Below are positions 1 to 6,458 of a stretch of DNA of 7,119 nucleotides, piece by piece. The DNA is from an uncultured Oscillospiraceae bacterium (lineage in GTDB: Bacteria > Bacillota > Clostridia > Oscillospirales > Ruminococcaceae), in the NCBI GenBank assembly GCA_934456315.1, contig CAKSHG010000107.1, positions 1 through 7,119 of the forward strand, given 5' to 3'. Made by a program: the position numbers and the translations under genes. The notes under the pieces are model-generated. The model saw only the letters and a list, made by a program, of their open reading frames with translations. It made no database searches and had not been told where the DNA came from. Numbering within the stretch: position 1 is the stretch's first letter; every line of letters begins with the position of its first letter.

Positions 1-1969
1 CAAAGCTGTACATATAGTCGGGATAACGCACCATAGTGCCCGCCGGCGGGTCAACCTCCCCGGTGTAAAGCTGCGCCAGCAGCCTTGTGAAATCACGGCA
101 GCCTACATTACGCGCCTCTAATACGACGTATCTGCCGTCTGCATTCTTGAAGCCGCCGAGGTATACGTCGTCGCCGTTCATTTGACCCCAGCCTGCGTAG
201 ACCTCGCCGTTGCCCTCCGCGCCGGAAATGAACCTGGGACTTCCCTTGACGGGGTACCGCCCGAACGTTGCCAGGCTTCCGTACATTCTCCAGTCGTCCA
301 GCACCTTAACGGAGATCTTTCTTTCGCCGCATTTGAAAATAAGGTCCGCGTAGAAACTGGTGCGCTTCTTATTTTTGAAGTAATCGACTTTATCAGTGAG
401 GTAGTGGTCGGGTTCTTCAGTTTCAACTCCGTTTTCGTCAATGTTGAGGCTTGTGCCGACGTACTTCTGCGCCTCGGCGAATTCCTCCGGATCGTCGCCA
501 GGGAGCATTTCCGTATTGACTCCTATGTCCTTTGCCCAGTCAGCCGAGCCCTCACGATAAATGCCCTCGTATGCCGCGCGATACACTAGCTTTGTTGTCG
601 AGCCGCTTCCGGCTGCAAATTCGTCCGGGAGTGTCAGCTTGTTCATCATATCGATGCCGGTAAGCTCCGGTATCTCGTCAAGCGTGTAGTACGGCACATC
701 GCCGCCGTCCACCGGCTGGTTATACTCAACATTCCAACTGTAGGGGTTATATAAGCTGGCGTCGCCGCTCAGATAATAGAAAGTAAGCTGATTGAGGTTC
801 AGCGTACCCCACTCGGTTTCCTGCTTTTTCGGATCGGGGAGAATTATCTCAAAGCCCTTGTCGTCCATACTGTCGCTGACGAAACCGTAACTGCCTGTTA
901 TGATCGCGTTGTATAACCCCATGTGATCCTGTATGCGGTACTGATAGGTGTTCTTCGCGATGCAGTCGATGAACTGGTCGCGGGTGATGTTCTTCGCGTC
1001 TATGCGGACGTAAGCCTCGGGGCTTGTCGTATTGAGGTAATAGTACGCGGTATAGTATGTGTCCACGCCATCGGTGTAAGTACCAACGTACATCTTGAGG
1101 TCGTATGCCGGGTCGATGAAGTTGGCGTAGCTCTCGCGCGAGAAAAGGCTCTCCGGGTCGCCTACAGCCTTTAGATAACCGCCGTCCGGCAGGGTTATCG
1201 GAATGAATTCATTCTCCACCGTGGAAATGCTTAGATTAGCCTGCTTTGTGCCGTCCTCGCTGCGGTAGATGAGGGTCATTCCCGTGTCGCTGTAGTAGCC
1301 GTCGGAGTACGGCAATTCATTCCCCAGTGGGCGTGTATCGGTGATATCATCGCCGCCGTCAGAGTACTCATACTTTTCGATCCCGTGGTTCTGCTCGTAT
1401 ATCTGATCCCAGCCAAGAGAGCTGAACTCCCTTGTGGACTGCCACCTCTTGCGCATTTCCGTGACCGCCGCCGCGCTGTCCGCAAACTGCTGTCCCGGCT
1501 CGGAATGCTCCGCGTTCGTTTCGGAAAGCTCCTGGAATCGCATGATTCCACAGGCTGTCTTTATGCTGTTTCCATCGTCCTGCGCTTCTGCGGTTTCAAT
1601 GGTTTCGGGAGATTCCTGCGTCTGCGCGGACTCGCCGGACTGTTCGCCGGATTCCTGCGTGCCGGTGGAATTCACCGGGGGCTGGGTCATATTATTGCGG
1701 CTTAGCATTACTCCCGCTCCCACCGCGAAAACCGCGATGACAGCTGCGGCTGAACCTGCAATTACAGCAGTCTTTCCGGCACTGCGCTTTTTCGGAGCTA
1801 TTTTTATTTCCTGCGTGGTGTGGAGCAGCTCGTCGTCTGTGAAATCCGCAGAAGTGCCTTTCTGCTCCATCTCGTCCATTGCGGCGAGGAGCTTCTTCTT
1901 CATATCCGCTCTGCACTCATCGGAGAGCGTGATTTTGTTATATGCCGACTTGAAATCTTTTCTGTTCAT
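1..1969 (-). CDS. Membrane-anchored anti-sigma-factor-like protein with large extracellular sensor region (3' end beyond window)
   Basis: The frame is open for 656 codons from the ATG at 1969 to the left edge, so the C terminus is missing. Residues 1-60 are a charged, probably cytoplasmic segment. Residues 66-88 are one hydrophobic Ala/Val/Ile-rich transmembrane segment preceded by KKR. Residues 93-135 are a Gln/Ser/Glu/Thr-rich linker, and the rest is a Tyr/Asp/Gly-rich soluble region predicted to lie outside the cell. Two blocks in it look alike: residues about 318-340 (AYVRIDAKN...DQFIDCIAKN) and 613-637 (RYVVLEARN...DFTRLLAQLY). Each ends a beta-rich stretch and resembles the end of DUF4367-type modules, which suggests two tandem sensor domains. 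The start overlaps the sigma-factor stop by 4 bp (ATGA), and a GAGGAGGA Shine-Dalgarno sequence lies inside the sigma gene, indicating translational coupling. The anti-sigma role is inferred from this pairing and topology. No HXXXCXXC zinc motif or named anti-sigma domain is visible. Confidence 0.8.
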   Translation of the reverse strand, partial: MNRKDFKSAYNKITLSDECRADMKKKLLAAMDEMEQKGTSADFTDDELLHTTQEIKIAPKKRSAGKTAVIAGSAAAVIAVFAVGAGVMLSRNNMTQPPVNSTGTQESGEQSGESAQTQESPETIETAEAQDDGNSIKTACGIMRFQELSETNAEHSEPGQQFADSAAAVTEMRKRWQSTREFSSLGWDQIYEQNHGIEKYEYSDGGDDITDTRPLGNELPYSDGYYSDTGMTLIYRSEDGTKQANLSISTVENEFIPITLPDGGYLKAVGDPESLFSRESYANFIDPAYDLKMYVGTYTDGVDTYYTAYYYLNTTSPEAYVRIDAKNITRDQFIDCIAKNTYQYRIQDHMGLYNAIITGSYGFVSDSMDDKGFEIILPDPKKQETEWGTLNLNQLTFYYLSGDASLYNPYSWNVEYNQPVDGGDVPYYTLDEIPELTGIDMMNKLTLPDEFAAGSGSTTKLVYRAAYEGIYREGSADWAKDIGVNTEMLPGDDPEEFAEAQKYVGTSLNIDENGVETEEPDHYLTDKVDYFKNKKRTSFYADLIFKCGERKISVKVLDDWRMYGSLATFGRYPVKGSPRFISGAEGNGEVYAGWGQMNGDDVYLGGFKNADGRYVVLEARNVGCRDFTRLLAQLYTGEVDPPAGTMVRYPDYMYSF

Positions 1970-2454
1970 ATCGCGTCCTCCTCTAAGCTTATTTTTAGTG
2001 CGCTGCGTCCGCGCTCAAGGCGCTTGTAGACTGTGTTTTCGCTTATTCCGAGCGCTGATGCTATCTGCGCAGCGGTCATATCCTCGTAATAGAACATGTA
2101 GATCGTGGTTTTCAGCTTGTCCGGAAGCCTCATCACAAGGTCGAGCAGCTCATGCTCGCTGTCGGTGACCGGAGCGCTCAGTGTGTTTTCAAGCACCTCG
2201 TCCAGCGGAACGTTCCGACGAATCCTGCCGGATTTCATGACGTTCAGCGCCTTGTTCTGCGCTGTACGTATCAGCCACGCCTTGACGTGGCTGTCGCTTT
2301 CGAACCACTCCTGCCTTATCAGCGCCAGGAACGTTTCCATTACGATATCCTGCGCCTCCTCGCGGCTTTTCACGATATTCAGGGCGATCCGGTAAACCAT
2401 GTCCGAATATTGGTCGAACATTCCGCTGACCGTATCCTGAGTAATATTGATCAT
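1966..2454 (-). CDS. RNA polymerase sigma factor, ECF (sigma-70 group 4) family
   Basis: This 162-residue protein has the normal length for an ECF sigma factor. Region 2 spans about residues 10-75 (FDQYSDMVYRIALNIVKSR, then EAQDIVMETFLALI and VKAWLIRTAQNKALN), which binds core polymerase and the -10 element. A short acidic linker (about 83-100) lacks region 3. Region 4 spans about 101-155, with LPDKLKTTIYMFYYEDM followed by the helix-turn-helix AAQIASALGISENTVYKRLERGR that reads the -35 element. The ATG at 2454 is preceded by AGGTGG at a 7-base spacing. The downstream gene overlaps its stop codon by 4 bp and encodes a membrane protein of anti-sigma type, so the sigma factor is probably controlled by sequestration at the membrane. 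The promoters it recognises cannot be determined from this window. Its family is clear; the subgroup is not assigned. Confidence 0.95.
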   Translation of the reverse strand: MINITQDTVSGMFDQYSDMVYRIALNIVKSREEAQDIVMETFLALIRQEWFESDSHVKAWLIRTAQNKALNVMKSGRIRRNVPLDEVLENTLSAPVTDSEHELLDLVMRLPDKLKTTIYMFYYEDMTAAQIASALGISENTVYKRLERGRSALKISLEEDAI

Positions 2455-2505
2455 AAAATTCCCACCTTTCCGGCAGACCTGCTGCCTGCGGAAGTATCCG
2501 CTTTA

Positions 2506-2534
2506 ATAATAACACAAATCGGGTCGTCATTTCC
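2506..2534 (-). promoter_or_regulatory. Weak candidate promoter of the sigma/anti-sigma operon
   Basis: On the minus strand, GGAAAT (2534-2529) lies 17 bp upstream of TATTAT (2511-2506), about 50 bp ahead of the sigma start codon. The -10 fits sigma-A. The -35 does not, but GGAAAT resembles the GGAAC-type -35 of many ECF promoters, so autoregulation is possible. A short dyad, GTCA-(5 nt)-TGAC (2526-2538), overlaps the -35. The assignment is tentative because no strong consensus exists here. Confidence 0.3.
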
Positions 2535-2640
2535 TGACATTCCGAAACAAAAATGAAAAATTGCCCTCCAAAAAACGCCCTTCCAAATTATGAAATATGT
2601 ACAATTAGTGTCTGAACAGGGAATAAACCGTGAAAAACTA

Positions 2641-2669
2641 TTGAAAAAGAATGCAAATCATGGTATAAT
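2641..2669 (+). promoter_or_regulatory. Sigma-A promoter of the LRR/FnIII surface protein gene
   Basis: TTGAAA (2641-2646) and TATAAT (2664-2669) are separated by exactly 17 bp, and a TG one base upstream of the -10 makes it an extended -10 promoter. Transcription should start near 2676, giving a leader of about 45 nt with AGGAGG at 2706-2711, nine bases before the ATG at 2721. The match to the housekeeping consensus argues that this gene is not strictly dependent on the divergent ECF sigma factor. Confidence 0.88.
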
Positions 2670-2720
2670 GAATGTTGTCTGAAGCCAATATCAAAGCTAC
2701 ATCACAGGAGGTTTTTTATC

Positions 2721-4544
2721 ATGGTTTTAAAGAGATCACAGAAAATCGGCAGCTTCCTGCTGTCACTGGTAATGCTGCTGTCGCTGACATCAGTATTCTG
2801 CTTCACGAGCGCTGGTGCAGCGTCCGACGGCGAGTGGCAGTACGAATATGAGAACGGCGGCGTTACGATCACCGGATTCATCGGCACCGGCAGAACGATT
2901 TCCGTCCCGTCCAAGATCAACGGCGAGCGCGTTAAGAAAGTCAACGCCCTCAACAACAACAATTCCAAGACTTCCGTTACTTCCGTAACATTCGCAAGCG
3001 GTATCGAGGAGATCGGCACAGGTATTTGCAAGGGCTATACCGCCCTGGAAAGAGTATCGCTTCCCGATACGCTGATCACCATTGGCAGCGACGCATTTTT
3101 CAACTGCTCCGCGCTTACTGGTATCACTGTTCCGAATTCCGTCACCTCCATCGGGTCCAACGCGTTCAGCGGCTGCATTTCCCTTATCAGCGCAGATCTT
3201 AGCTGCAAGGCAACCGTATTACCCAGCGGACTGTTCAACGGCTGCTACGCTCTGAATACGGTATCCCTGCCCGCATTCATCACCTCGATCGGCGATGCAG
3301 CATTCAGAGATTGCCGTGCGCTTTCCAACATAAACATTCCTGATAATGTAAAGGAGATCGGCAAAGAGGCATTTAATGGCTGCAGCAGAATTACCAAGAT
3401 CGCCCTACCTACCGAGCTCAAGACGATCGGCGAAAGAGCGTTCAAGGACTGCTCCGGTCTTACTGAAATTTTCATTCCCAATAAGGTAAAGACCATCTCT
3501 GAAGAGGCGTTTTCCACCTGCACATCTTTACAGAATGCCTATATAGGCGCAGGTGTTACCGTTATTAAAAAGAACATTTTCTCTGGTTGCGTTTCCTTGA
3601 AGAACATCGTATTTGGCGGCGACAACTATAATTTTAGCGATCTTTTCAGTTCTTCTATGATGACCACCTATACATATTATCCTTCCAAGTACGCAAGCGG
3701 CTGGGCAAATTATGACGGCATCAACCTCAAGAGCTACAACGCTCCCACCAGCGTAACCATCACCGGAGCAACTGAAGCTGCTCCCGGAGCTAAGGTAACT
3801 CTCAAGGTCAACGCAGTACCCTCCAGCAGCGAATTCGCAAATGTATACATTCTCAAAAGCTCCAACCCCAATGTAGCAACAGTGTCCGACGACGGAACGA
3901 TCATCGCAAGAGCAACCGGTATCACAACGATCACCGCGTACATGATAAACGGCGTATCTGCTTCCATCACCTTCTCCGTAACTCCTACCAAGCCGCAGAA
4001 CATCAAGGCAGCCGCTAAAACCACGACCTCTGCCGAGATCACATGGAGCGCTGTAAGCAACGTCACCGGCTACAACATCTATCGTTCCACTTCCAAGAAC
4101 GGAACATTTAAAAAGGTAGGCAGCTCGACCACCAACTCCTACACAGACAAGGGGCTTTCCAAGGGCAAGACCTACTACTACAAGGTTGCAAGCTATGTTA
4201 ACTCTGATGGCAAGCAGGCTGTTTCCGCTTACACATCTGTAGTTTCTGTCAAGGCTGCGGCTCCGGCTCCTGCACAGATTTCCGCTTCAAAGGCTAAGAG
4301 CGGCGCGGCAAAGATCACCTGGAGCAAATCCACCGGCGCAAACGGCTACGAAGTATACATGGCTACCTCGGCAAACGGAAAGTTCACCAAGGCAGGCACA
4401 ATCACGAAGGCAGCTACCGTGACCTACACCAAGAGCGGTCTTAAGAGCGGCAAGACCTATTACTTCAAGGTTCGCGCCTACACGACCGTCAGCGGAAAGA
4501 AAGTCTACAGCGACTATACAAAGACTGTTAAGGTCAAGGTCTGA
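2721..4544 (+). CDS. Secreted BspA-like leucine-rich-repeat protein with BIg2 and two fibronectin type III domains
   Basis: The 607-residue protein starts with a signal peptide (KRSQK, hydrophobic residues 10-30, likely cleavage after AGAA near 34). Residues about 40-83 form a capping segment (GGVTITGF, TISVPSKINGERV). Residues about 84-297 form nine BspA/LRR_5-type repeats with a strict period of 23 residues: eight cysteines at 129, 152, 175, 198, 221, 244, 267 and 290, with Tyr106 in the equivalent place of the first repeat. A bacterial Ig-like group 2 domain follows (about 342-420, SSNPNVATVSDDGTIIARATG), then two FnIII domains (about 423-511 and 515-607, each with ITWS, GY.(I/V)Y and GKTYY(Y/F)KV). 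No sortase signal, dockerin or membrane anchor is present, so the protein is probably secreted or held non-covalently at the surface. Related proteins act in adhesion or protein/glycan contact; the ligand here is unknown. It has its own promoter and terminator and is divergent from the sigma operon. Confidence 0.93.
   Translation: MVLKRSQKIGSFLLSLVMLLSLTSVFCFTSAGAASDGEWQYEYENGGVTITGFIGTGRTISVPSKINGERVKKVNALNNNNSKTSVTSVTFASGIEEIGTGICKGYTALERVSLPDTLITIGSDAFFNCSALTGITVPNSVTSIGSNAFSGCISLISADLSCKATVLPSGLFNGCYALNTVSLPAFITSIGDAAFRDCRALSNINIPDNVKEIGKEAFNGCSRITKIALPTELKTIGERAFKDCSGLTEIFIPNKVKTISEEAFSTCTSLQNAYIGAGVTVIKKNIFSGCVSLKNIVFGGDNYNFSDLFSSSMMTTYTYYPSKYASGWANYDGINLKSYNAPTSVTITGATEAAPGAKVTLKVNAVPSSSEFANVYILKSSNPNVATVSDDGTIIARATGITTITAYMINGVSASITFSVTPTKPQNIKAAAKTTTSAEITWSAVSNVTGYNIYRSTSKNGTFKKVGSSTTNSYTDKGLSKGKTYYYKVASYVNSDGKQAVSAYTSVVSVKAAAPAPAQISASKAKSGAAKITWSKSTGANGYEVYMATSANGKFTKAGTITKAATVTYTKSGLKSGKTYYFKVRAYTTVSGKKVYSDYTKTVKVKV
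2970..3611 (+). repeat. Tandem 69-bp coding repeats (BspA-type LRRs)
   Basis: Nine in-frame 69-bp units encode the pattern (I/L)..I(G/S)..AF..C..L..(I/V).(I/L)P. Cysteine codons start at 3105, 3174, 3243, 3312, 3381, 3450, 3519 and 3588, with no insertion or deletion. The DNA of the units has diverged, so the array is an old duplication held together by protein selection and not a recent expansion. The unit at residues 152-175 (ADLSCKATVLPSGLFNGC) departs most from the consensus. Confidence 0.85.
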
Positions 4545-4564
4545 TCCCTGACATGACATAATGA

Positions 4565-4597
4565 AATGCTCCCTGCCAGTGGCGGGGAGCATTTTTC
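4565..4597 (+). terminator. Intrinsic terminator of the LRR/FnIII gene
   Basis: AATGCTCCCTGCC (4565-4577) pairs with GGCGGGGAGCATT (4581-4593) in a 13-bp stem with one T-G wobble and a three-base loop, followed by a short T run to 4596. It begins 20 bases after the stop codon of the LRR gene. Confidence 0.88.
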
Positions 4598-4609
4598 GTA
4601 TAACGCAGC

Positions 4610-4643
4610 AAAATAAAAAGCGGAGAAACCGAAGTTCCTCCGC
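4610..4643 (-). terminator. Intrinsic terminator with UUCG tetraloop, minus strand
   Basis: Read on the minus strand, GCGGAGGAAC and GTTTCTCCGC form a 10-bp stem with one G-T wobble, capped by a TTCG tetraloop closed by C-G, then TTTTTATTTT. It lies 15 bases beyond the closing helix of the structured RNA and is the likely 3' end of that RNA or of a transcript extending from the DUF1292 gene. It stands tail to tail with the terminator of the plus-strand LRR gene. Confidence 0.88.
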
Positions 4644-4658
4644 CTGATATTCAGTCAA

Positions 4659-4839
4659 ACCGCCTTGCCGTAGATATGCATAATAAAACCCGCTACTCAG
4701 CAGGGTGGGTAAGGTCGCCTGAGGGTTTCACGCTCCCTATCTTCCGCAGTACGGGAGGTCTGCAATCCGCCGCCAGAGTCGAGATCCCAATTAAAACATG
4801 TTCGGATTCATAATCACATACCCGAACGAACAAGGCAGT
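4659..4839 (-). ncRNA. Structured noncoding RNA of about 180 nt, class uncertain (6S or raiA-type are candidates)
   Basis: The 234 bases between the DUF1292 stop codon and the minus-strand terminator hold no convincing gene. Instead the ends of a 181-nt stretch pair: ACTGCCTTG (4839-4831) with CAAGGCGGT (4667-4659), nine pairs with one wobble. Inside, GTTCGGGT and ATCCGAAC can form an 8-bp hairpin with a 12-nt loop. Alternatively, GGTATGTG can pair with TGCATATC and GAATCC with GGGTTT, lengthening the closing stem. Towards the 3' side, CTCCC pairs with GGGAG, and ACCC+TCAG with CTGA+GGGT. A possible -10, TAATAT at 4857-4852, would start transcription near 4845; no good -35 was found, so read-through from the upstream gene is also possible. 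A long bulged stem around a central bubble would suit 6S RNA; the multi-hairpin fold would suit raiA-type RNA. The structure is supported by pairing, while the class is not proven. Confidence 0.62.
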
Positions 4840-4878
4840 AAGTCAGCATCAATATTATCTACAGAATCACCGAAGATA

Positions 4879-5262
4879 CTACTGTAAGATATCGTCTTCT
4901 CCATCGGCCATTTCTTCCATCGAGAACAGCCCCTTCAGGAAAAGCTCACCAATGCGCTGGTTTTCTTCCTCTGAATCGATAGAGGAGAACAGCAGCTCAT
5001 CTCCGTCCTCTTCACCCTTTAATACAACGAATTCGTCAGGCTCGTCGTCCTCGTTTTCGGGCTTGGGAAGAAGCGCGTAATAAATAACGCCCTCGTACTC
5101 CATGCTCGCTATGCACTCGAACTCCGTGGTGACGCCGTCCTCGTCGTCAAGGGGAATATACGTTTCCTCAAAGAAATGGAAAACTGCGGGCTTTCCAGAT
5201 TCATCTTTTATGGTAACGGACTCGCCGTTTTCATCGATGATCACATTATCGTTTTCTGCCAT
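4879..5262 (-). CDS. DUF1292 (YrzB-like) small acidic protein
   Basis: This 127-residue, strongly acidic protein carries the DUF1292 pattern: FEETYIPLDDEDG near residues 30-42, then FECIASMEYEGVIYYALLPKP (about 47-67), an acidic loop, EFVVLKGEEDGDELLFSSIDSEEE and a C-terminal helix (RIGELFLKGLF). The family has no established biochemical role. In Bacillus and many clostridia, yrzB sits in the alaS-yrzL-ruvX (yrrK) cluster, but here the gene stands alone with its own promoter. The ATG at 5262 was chosen because AAGGAA lies five bases upstream; an in-frame TTG at 5280 would overlap that site. The protein is somewhat longer than B. subtilis YrzB, owing to acidic extensions at both ends. Confidence 0.87.
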   Translation of the reverse strand: MAENDNVIIDENGESVTIKDESGKPAVFHFFEETYIPLDDEDGVTTEFECIASMEYEGVIYYALLPKPENEDDEPDEFVVLKGEEDGDELLFSSIDSEEENQRIGELFLKGLFSMEEMADGEDDILQ

Positions 5263-5316
5263 TTCGGTTCCTTTCCGCAAAGCCGCTTTGTAGTTTCACG
5301 TTCCTTCGCTATCTAT

Positions 5317-5345
5317 ATTTTACAATAAAAAGCCGATATTGTCAA
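5317..5345 (-). promoter_or_regulatory. Strong sigma-A promoter of the DUF1292 gene
   Basis: On the minus strand a perfect TTGACA (5345-5340) is followed after 17 bp by TAAAAT (5322-5317). The start should be near 5310, leaving a leader of about 48 nt before the ATG at 5262. This is the best -35 in the window and suggests substantial constitutive transcription, possibly reaching the structured RNA downstream. Confidence 0.9.
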
Positions 5346-5407
5346 GGTCTTTTTTAGGACATTTTGCACATTTCTATAATTTCTTTTTTTCGGTTTATTA
5401 TGCCTGG

Positions 5408-5440
5408 AAAATAAAAACGGCACCGCTTTCGCGATGCCGT
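5408..5440 (-). terminator. Intrinsic terminator of the SPDTG surface protein gene
   Basis: On the minus strand, ACGGCATCGC (5440-5431) pairs with GCGGTGCCGT (5426-5417) in a 10-bp stem with one T-G wobble and a GAAA tetraloop. A TTTTATTTT tract follows. It lies 37 bases beyond the stop codon at 5478 and separates this gene from the DUF1292 gene. Confidence 0.92.
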
Positions 5441-5477
5441 TGATATTGCTTGAGTAAACCTAAGCAGAGCGCTTAAA

Positions 5478-6272
5478 TTAGCCTCTCTTCTTGGATACGA
5501 TAACAGCGCCAGCAGCCAGAGCAGCAACGCCAGCAACTACTGCAATACCCTCAACGCCGGTGTCAGGAGAGCCCTTGCCGTCAGTTGTTGCAGCGGGAGC
5601 CTCAGCGTCAGCTGTAGCAGCATCGCCAGTGGTAGCAGCAGTATCATCAGCAGCTGCATCGCCGCCACCGATACCGGAAACTGTGAATGTTACGGACAGA
5701 GTGTCATCGAAGGAGAAACCAGCAGCGTCGATAGGAGCGTCCTTAGAGGTGTCGCCGTATGCGTTGTAGATCTCGAGTCTGATCTTGCCGTTGCCCTCGA
5801 TATCGCCGTAGTAGAGCTTGCTCTCGTCAACAGCGATGTCGGTGGAAGTGCCGTCAGAATTTGTAGCAGTGATAACTACGTCAGAGATGGTCAGACCAGT
5901 AGACTGAGCGAAAGCCATCTTCTCAGCCGCGGTCTGGAGACCGTCGTAGCCGTCAGCGTCCTTACCGCAGCCAAGTGCAGTAGCAAGGCCGTCGATATCT
6001 ACGCAGAATACAGTAGCGCCGTTAGCGGTAGCGGGAACCATCTCAGCGGTCTCCTCGTCCTCCCACTCAAAGCCGCTTACTGCAACAGTGTATGTACCGT
6101 CGCCGGTAACGTCAGCTGTGGTAGCGTTGTCACTTGTAGCGTCCATGCACTGTACGGACCAGTCGGAAGAAGCGTACATCAGGAATGCTTCGTAAGCGCC
6201 TGCAGAAGCTGCCATAACAGCTGCGCTTACTACTGCTGCAGAAGCAGCACCAAGAATCTTAGTAATCTTCAT
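5478..6272 (-). CDS. Secreted, sortase-anchored surface protein with SPDTG motif
   Basis: The 264-residue product has a signal peptide (KITK, then Ala/Val-rich residues 7-24, likely cleavage after SAGA near 26). An exported domain covers about 27-200, with motifs such as AFLMYASSDWSVQCMD and VTGDGTYTVAVSG, four cysteines and probable beta structure. An Ala/Asp/Thr linker covers about 201-234. The C terminus is a sortase signal: SPDTG at 235-239, hydrophobic residues 242-259 and KKRG. (S/N/P)PxTG motifs replace LPxTG in several clostridia, including C. difficile, so covalent attachment to the wall is the likely fate. The ATG at 6272 follows GGAGG at a 10-base spacing; an in-frame ATG at 6317 lacks a ribosome binding site and lies almost at the predicted transcription start. 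The gene is monocistronic, with its own promoter and terminator. The exported domain is not one I can name; its TWV-like aromatic residues could bind carbohydrate, but this is a guess. Confidence 0.87.
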   Translation of the reverse strand: MKITKILGAASAAVVSAAVMAASAGAYEAFLMYASSDWSVQCMDATSDNATTADVTGDGTYTVAVSGFEWEDEETAEMVPATANGATVFCVDIDGLATALGCGKDADGYDGLQTAAEKMAFAQSTGLTISDVVITATNSDGTSTDIAVDESKLYYGDIEGNGKIRLEIYNAYGDTSKDAPIDAAGFSFDDTLSVTFTVSGIGGGDAAADDTAATTGDAATADAEAPAATTDGKGSPDTGVEGIAVVAGVAALAAGAVIVSKKRG

Positions 6273-6333
6273 GATAGAAAATCCTCCATAATAATCTCGA
6301 ACGGCATAGTTATCCATGCACGTCCATACATAT

Positions 6334-6362
6334 ATTTTATAACATTACGAGCCATTTTTCAA
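6334..6362 (-). promoter_or_regulatory. Sigma-A promoter of the SPDTG surface protein gene
   Basis: TTGAAA (6362-6357) and TAAAAT (6339-6334) on the minus strand are 17 bp apart. Transcription should start near 6327, giving a leader of about 55 nt. The -35 directly abuts a block of inverted and direct repeats at 6364-6419 that could be an activator or repressor site. Confidence 0.82.
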
Positions 6363-6363
6363 T

Positions 6364-6419
6364 TGTAAGATTACACAAATTTCAAACGATTACATTGCTC
6401 GATTTTCACAAATCTTACA
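6364..6419. promoter_or_regulatory. Repeat cluster abutting the -35, possible regulator binding region
   Basis: A perfect 9-bp inverted repeat, TGTAAGATT (6364-6372) and AATCTTACA (6411-6419), encloses two direct repeats: GATTACA at 6369-6375 and 6388-6394, and CACAAAT at 6374-6380 and 6407-6413. The block is AT-rich and sits directly upstream of the -35 of the SPDTG gene, the usual place for an activator. Chance repeats are possible in AT-rich DNA, so the role is inferred from position only. Confidence 0.4.
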
Positions 6420-6458
6420 TAAAAACATCCGTAAAGTTCCACTTAACGCCAATTTACC

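Noticed and set aside
178..589. Open frames on both strands near the left edge
   Set aside because: They lie in other frames of the continuous 656-codon anti-sigma-like frame, which has the better composition, ribosome binding site and context.
1434..2168. Plus-strand 244-codon open frame across the sigma and anti-sigma genes
   Set aside because: It is antisense to two well-supported coupled genes and has a Ser/Cys/Arg-rich composition typical of a shadow frame.
3035..3523. Two minus-strand open frames (67 and 92 codons) inside the LRR gene
   Set aside because: They mirror the 69-bp repeats of the sense gene, have no ribosome binding sites, and their repeated pattern is the reverse complement of the LRR codons.
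4644..4878. T-box leader or metabolite riboswitch
   Set aside because: The RNA lies downstream of a gene and ends in a terminator with no gene following on that strand, and the sequence signatures of T-box, TPP, SAM, FMN and cobalamin elements were not seen.
5263..5280. TTG start adding six residues to the DUF1292 protein
   Set aside because: The AAGGAA ribosome binding site lies inside this extension and points to the ATG at 5262.
5491..5769. Plus-strand Ala/Pro/Val-rich 92-codon open frame
   Set aside because: It is the reverse of the Ala/Thr/Asp linker and SPDTG region of the surface protein, without a promoter or ribosome binding site.
6273..6317. Upstream ATG adding 15 residues to the SPDTG protein
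   Set aside because: It has no Shine-Dalgarno sequence, lies about 10 nt from the predicted transcript start, and would place acidic and polar residues before the signal peptide.
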